Positions 14,988 to 16,683 of a stretch of 16,683 nt of DNA are shown piece by piece. The notes under the pieces are model-generated. The model did no database searches. It was not told the DNA's origin and saw nothing but the letters and a program-made list of their open reading frames with translations. How positions within the stretch are numbered: position 1 is the first letter of the stretch; each line of letters starts with the position of its first letter. The position numbers and the translations under genes are program-made. Origin of the DNA: Oscillospiraceae bacterium (GTDB taxonomy: Bacteria > Bacillota > Clostridia > Oscillospirales > Ruminococcaceae); the NCBI GenBank assembly GCA_028694405.1, contig JAQUTM010000031.1, forward strand, positions 1 through 16,683, in the 5' to 3' direction.

Positions 14988-14991
14988 GTTC
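14978..14991 (-). promoter_or_regulatory. Candidate ANTAR-type hexaloop hairpin at the 5' end of the glnA leader
   Basis: GAAC (14991-14988) and GTTC (14981-14978) close a six-base loop AAAGAC, with A at position 1 and G at position 4, the rule reported for ANTAR RNA targets. Its loop and 3' arm are the same bases as the 5' arm of the leader terminator, so the two cannot form together. The stem is only 4 bp, and the second hairpin normally found in such targets is not evident (ACAGTA at 14970-14965 has only a poor stem). Confidence 0.45.
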
Positions 14992-14997
14992 CTGTTT

Positions 14998-15027
14998 ATT
15001 ATAGACGTTTTACACTGTCGCTGTCAA
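14998..15027 (-). promoter_or_regulatory. Consensus promoter of glnA
   Basis: On the - strand a perfect TTGACA (15027-15022) and a perfect TATAAT (15003-14998) are separated by 18 bases. Transcription would begin near 14991, giving a leader of about 149 bases. Such a strong promoter implies that control is exerted after initiation, in line with the leader terminator. The rest of 15028-15113 holds an imperfect hairpin (ATGTTAGC/GCTAATAT) after the cyclase gene without a T-run. Confidence 0.85.
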
Positions 15028-15114
15028 CACAAAAGCCCTGCTGTCACGCGTTTAAAGGCATTTTTGTCATATTAGCCAATATCTTTGTTTTCGCTAACAT
15101 AAGGGGTGTTATTT

Positions 15115-16134
15115 TCACAAATTGGCAACCATAATATGCCTTTTTGCCTGCTCAATCATATCCTCTGTTTCGGCAAAAAGTGCCCATGCATTTTTGCCTT
15201 GACCTTTAACAGTGTATAAAGCGGCGTCCGCCTTTGCAAACAGTGTGTTGTAGCTAACACCGTGGGCGGGGCTGCACGCTATGCCGATGCTTGCCGTTAC
15301 AGGGCAGGTTTGTCCATTTCCGCTTGCCTCTATCTCACCCAAAGCCTCCAGCACCGTTTGCGCGTATTGCTCAATCTGCTGTAAGGTGTCCTCACCCAGT
15401 TGCTCAATAAATATAATAAATTCGTCACCGCCTATGCGCCCCAATATACTGTTGTCGTAAAAAATTTCCGTCAAGCGGTTTGCAATCTGACGCAACACCT
15501 CATCACCCGCCAAATGGCCACAGGTATCGTTAATGCTTTTAAAATTGTCTACATCTAATATCATTAAGGCTGCGCCGTCAATTTGCGTCTGGCTAAGCTT
15601 TTGCGGCACCAACTGCTGGCAGGCACGTCTGTTAAAAAGCTGGGTTAAAAAGTCTTTGGTTGCCATTTCCTGCATGGTATATTCTTTTTGCTTTTGTGCA
15701 CTGATATCGGATATAATCCCCACGGCTTTGATGGCTTGTCCCGCATTGTTTTGCACTGCCGACATACGCACACGGCACCACACCGGATTTTGATTTGTGT
15801 CTTGTATGCGCAGCTCGGCCTCGGCATAGCAGGCACCCGATTGTATCCGGCTGCACAAATCCAGCAAAATGGCACCATCGCCTGCGCGAACCGTTCCGTT
15901 TTGCAAAAAAGAGCGCGGAAAATTTTGCGTGGCCGGTAAACAGCCAAACAATTTTTCGTAGCAACCTGAAAACACCACGTTGTCCGACAAAATGTCCCAT
16001 TCAAAGACAATATCGTTCATACGCTCCATAAGCATGTCATAGGTTTTGCGTGTTATTTGTTTTTTAGAAAAAATTAGCTCTGGGAGTATATGCAAGAGCT
16101 TTTTTGCGCGGCACAACAGCTGTTTTGCTTTCAT
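15115..16134 (-). CDS. PAS-GGDEF diguanylate cyclase
   Basis: The 339-residue protein has a short basic amphipathic N-terminus (1-30) with no clear membrane segment. A PAS sensor domain follows (~32-148, closing VGIISDISAQKQKE), then a GGDEF domain (~155-325). The catalytic features are intact: MILDVDNFKSINDTCGH with metal-binding D194, GGDEF at 235-239, and ASIGIA plus ADAALYTVKGQGKN. It should make cyclic di-GMP from two GTP in the cytosol. The inhibitory RxxD site five residues before GGDEF is absent (YDNS), so product feedback through that site is not expected. AGGT lies upstream of the ATG. It is transcribed in the same direction as glnA, but glnA has its own promoter. Confidence 0.92.
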   Translation of the reverse strand: MKAKQLLCRAKKLLHILPELIFSKKQITRKTYDMLMERMNDIVFEWDILSDNVVFSGCYEKLFGCLPATQNFPRSFLQNGTVRAGDGAILLDLCSRIQSGACYAEAELRIQDTNQNPVWCRVRMSAVQNNAGQAIKAVGIISDISAQKQKEYTMQEMATKDFLTQLFNRRACQQLVPQKLSQTQIDGAALMILDVDNFKSINDTCGHLAGDEVLRQIANRLTEIFYDNSILGRIGGDEFIIFIEQLGEDTLQQIEQYAQTVLEALGEIEASGNGQTCPVTASIGIACSPAHGVSYNTLFAKADAALYTVKGQGKNAWALFAETEDMIEQAKRHIMVANL

Positions 16135-16206
16135 TATTATGCTACCTCATATATCGAGTTTGCTCTGTAACAAGCTGTGATTTTCCAGTTTTTTCTATTC
16201 TTTTAT

Positions 16207-16235
16207 ATCGTACCACTCCCACTATGTGATTTCAA
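16207..16235 (-). promoter_or_regulatory. Promoter of the diguanylate cyclase gene
   Basis: On the - strand TTGAAA (16235-16230) is followed after 17 bases by TACGAT (16212-16207). They have one and two mismatches to consensus. Transcription would start near 16200, about 65 bases before the ATG. Confidence 0.5.
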
Positions 16236-16412
16236 TAACATTTTGTATTTTTTTGTCGATATTAACGTGTGTTTTGTGACTAATTATTTTTTTATTTTAT
16301 GTGCGTTTTACCCAAATTTTATTTTATGCCTGTTTTTTTAAAAAACCTTATTGCCTTTTTGCTGATTTTTTACAGACACATTCTCTCTTTTTACTAAAAT
16401 TTTTTTTCATAC

Positions 16413-16441
16413 TTGACAATTATCTCATTCCTCGTTATCAT
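16413..16441 (+). promoter_or_regulatory. Strong + strand promoter directed out of the window
   Basis: A perfect TTGACA (16413-16418) and TATCAT (16436-16441, one mismatch) are spaced by exactly 17 bases. The predicted start, near 16448, coincides with the beginning of a hairpin at 16447-16494. At least 235 bases of transcript lie in the window without a convincing reading frame. Confidence 0.7.
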
Positions 16442-16446
16442 GATGT

Positions 16447-16494
16447 TGTAAACAAAAGGTTTGCATCTTATCTTCCTTCTTTTGTATATTTACA
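16447..16494 (+). other. 5' hairpin of the right-end transcript
   Basis: TGTAAA (16447-16452) pairs with TTTACA (16489-16494), and directly adjoining CAAAAG (16453-16458) pairs with CTTTTG (16479-16484), with a four-base TATA bulge on the 3' side and a 20-base loop. There are 12 perfect pairs at the very 5' end of the predicted RNA. Function unknown. Confidence 0.45.
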
Positions 16495-16683
16495 CCATTA
16501 CATAACTAAAAATTGCACTGGCAAATTTTATTTTGTGGAGAACGAAGATATTTTTGTGTCGTATGCTACTGCGCAAATGCGGCAAAATTAAATAGTGTGA
16601 TATAACCTATTTGGGTTGTTACTGGTAATGCAGGCAAAACCGAATTTTGTTAAATGTGTTCTTTTTTCCACATTTGCAAGATT

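Larger units (their letters stand above)
16236..16683. other. AT-rich non-coding region at the right end
   Basis: No convincing gene is seen here. A 96-codon + strand frame (16301-16591) has a GTG start with no ribosome site, a Phe/Tyr-rich composition typical of translated AT-rich DNA, and a strong promoter inside it. Small hairpins occur at 16604-16617 (AACCT/GGGTT) and near the end (AAATGTG/CACATTT after 16650). The region may be the leader of a + strand gene beyond the window, or an RNA gene. Confidence 0.5.

Noticed and set aside
15028..15113. GlnR/TnrA-type operator (TGTNA-N7-TNACA) upstream of the glnA promoter
   Set aside because: TGTTA occurs, but no matching TNACA half-site lies at the right distance; the repeated GACAG words are not a recognised operator.
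16301..16591. A 96-codon + strand frame in the right-end region
   Set aside because: It has a GTG start without a ribosome site, a Phe/Tyr-rich composition expected from translated AT-rich DNA, no recognisable family, and a strong promoter inside it.
16618..16683. Possible cyclic di-GMP (GEMM-I) riboswitch, suggested by GCAGGCAAAACCGAA near a diguanylate cyclase
   Set aside because: The conserved CACGCA start, the GCAAACC/GACGCAAAGCC pairing and the tetraloop receptor are not present; the resemblance is limited to a few bases and the window ends there.
1..16683. Defence system, mobile element, phage or CRISPR content
   Set aside because: All recognised genes are housekeeping or regulatory, there are no transposase, integrase, or toxin-antitoxin genes, and no regularly spaced repeats.

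Overview
The window reads as ordinary chromosome of an anaerobic Firmicute of class Clostridia, most likely an Oscillospiraceae/Ruminococcaceae-type gut bacterium. Evidence: strong AGGAGG-type ribosome binding sites, TTGACA/TATAAT promoters, a short (GSI-alpha length) glutamine synthetase next to an ANTAR regulator, a DUF3842 gene, and an AT-leaning but mixed base composition. This placement is inference; there is no rRNA, tRNA, CRISPR array, insertion sequence or phage gene in the window.

Left part (1-3541, + strand): the 3' end of an M3-family oligoendopeptidase with its terminator, then a promoter and a large membrane-anchored cell-wall hydrolase with a GHL10-like extracytoplasmic domain and a C-terminal zinc amidase. 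A bidirectional terminator separates it from the next block.

Middle-left (3542-9138, - strand): a compact operon of MYG1-family hydrolase, CYTH triphosphate-tunnel enzyme, RlmI-like rRNA methyltransferase and GIY-YIG protein, with overlapping or nearly abutting ends. Upstream of it lie a DapL-like aminotransferase, a PAP2 phosphatase and two uncharacterised proteins, one of them very acidic. A divergent promoter region (9139-9400) separates these from a + strand regulator (9401-10600) that fuses an OmpR-type DNA-binding domain and a BTAD repeat domain to what looks like a degenerate GGDEF domain.

Right part (10694-16134, - strand): DUF3842 protein, CTP synthase (pyrG), ANTAR regulator, glutamine synthetase (glnA) and a PAS-GGDEF diguanylate cyclase. 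The glnA leader is the most interesting piece. It has a consensus promoter, then immediately a small hairpin whose six-base loop has A at position 1 and G at position 4, as in ANTAR targets. This hairpin is mutually exclusive with a strong intrinsic terminator placed before glnA. The ANTAR gene just downstream encodes a protein whose receiver domain lacks the phosphoacceptor Asp. Together this suggests an ANTAR antitermination circuit controlling glutamine synthesis, possibly with CTP synthase, a glutamine consumer, in the same transcript.

The last ~550 bases (16135-16683) hold no convincing gene. They contain a promoter for the diguanylate cyclase and a strong + strand promoter followed by a 5' hairpin, whose product lies beyond the window or is an RNA.
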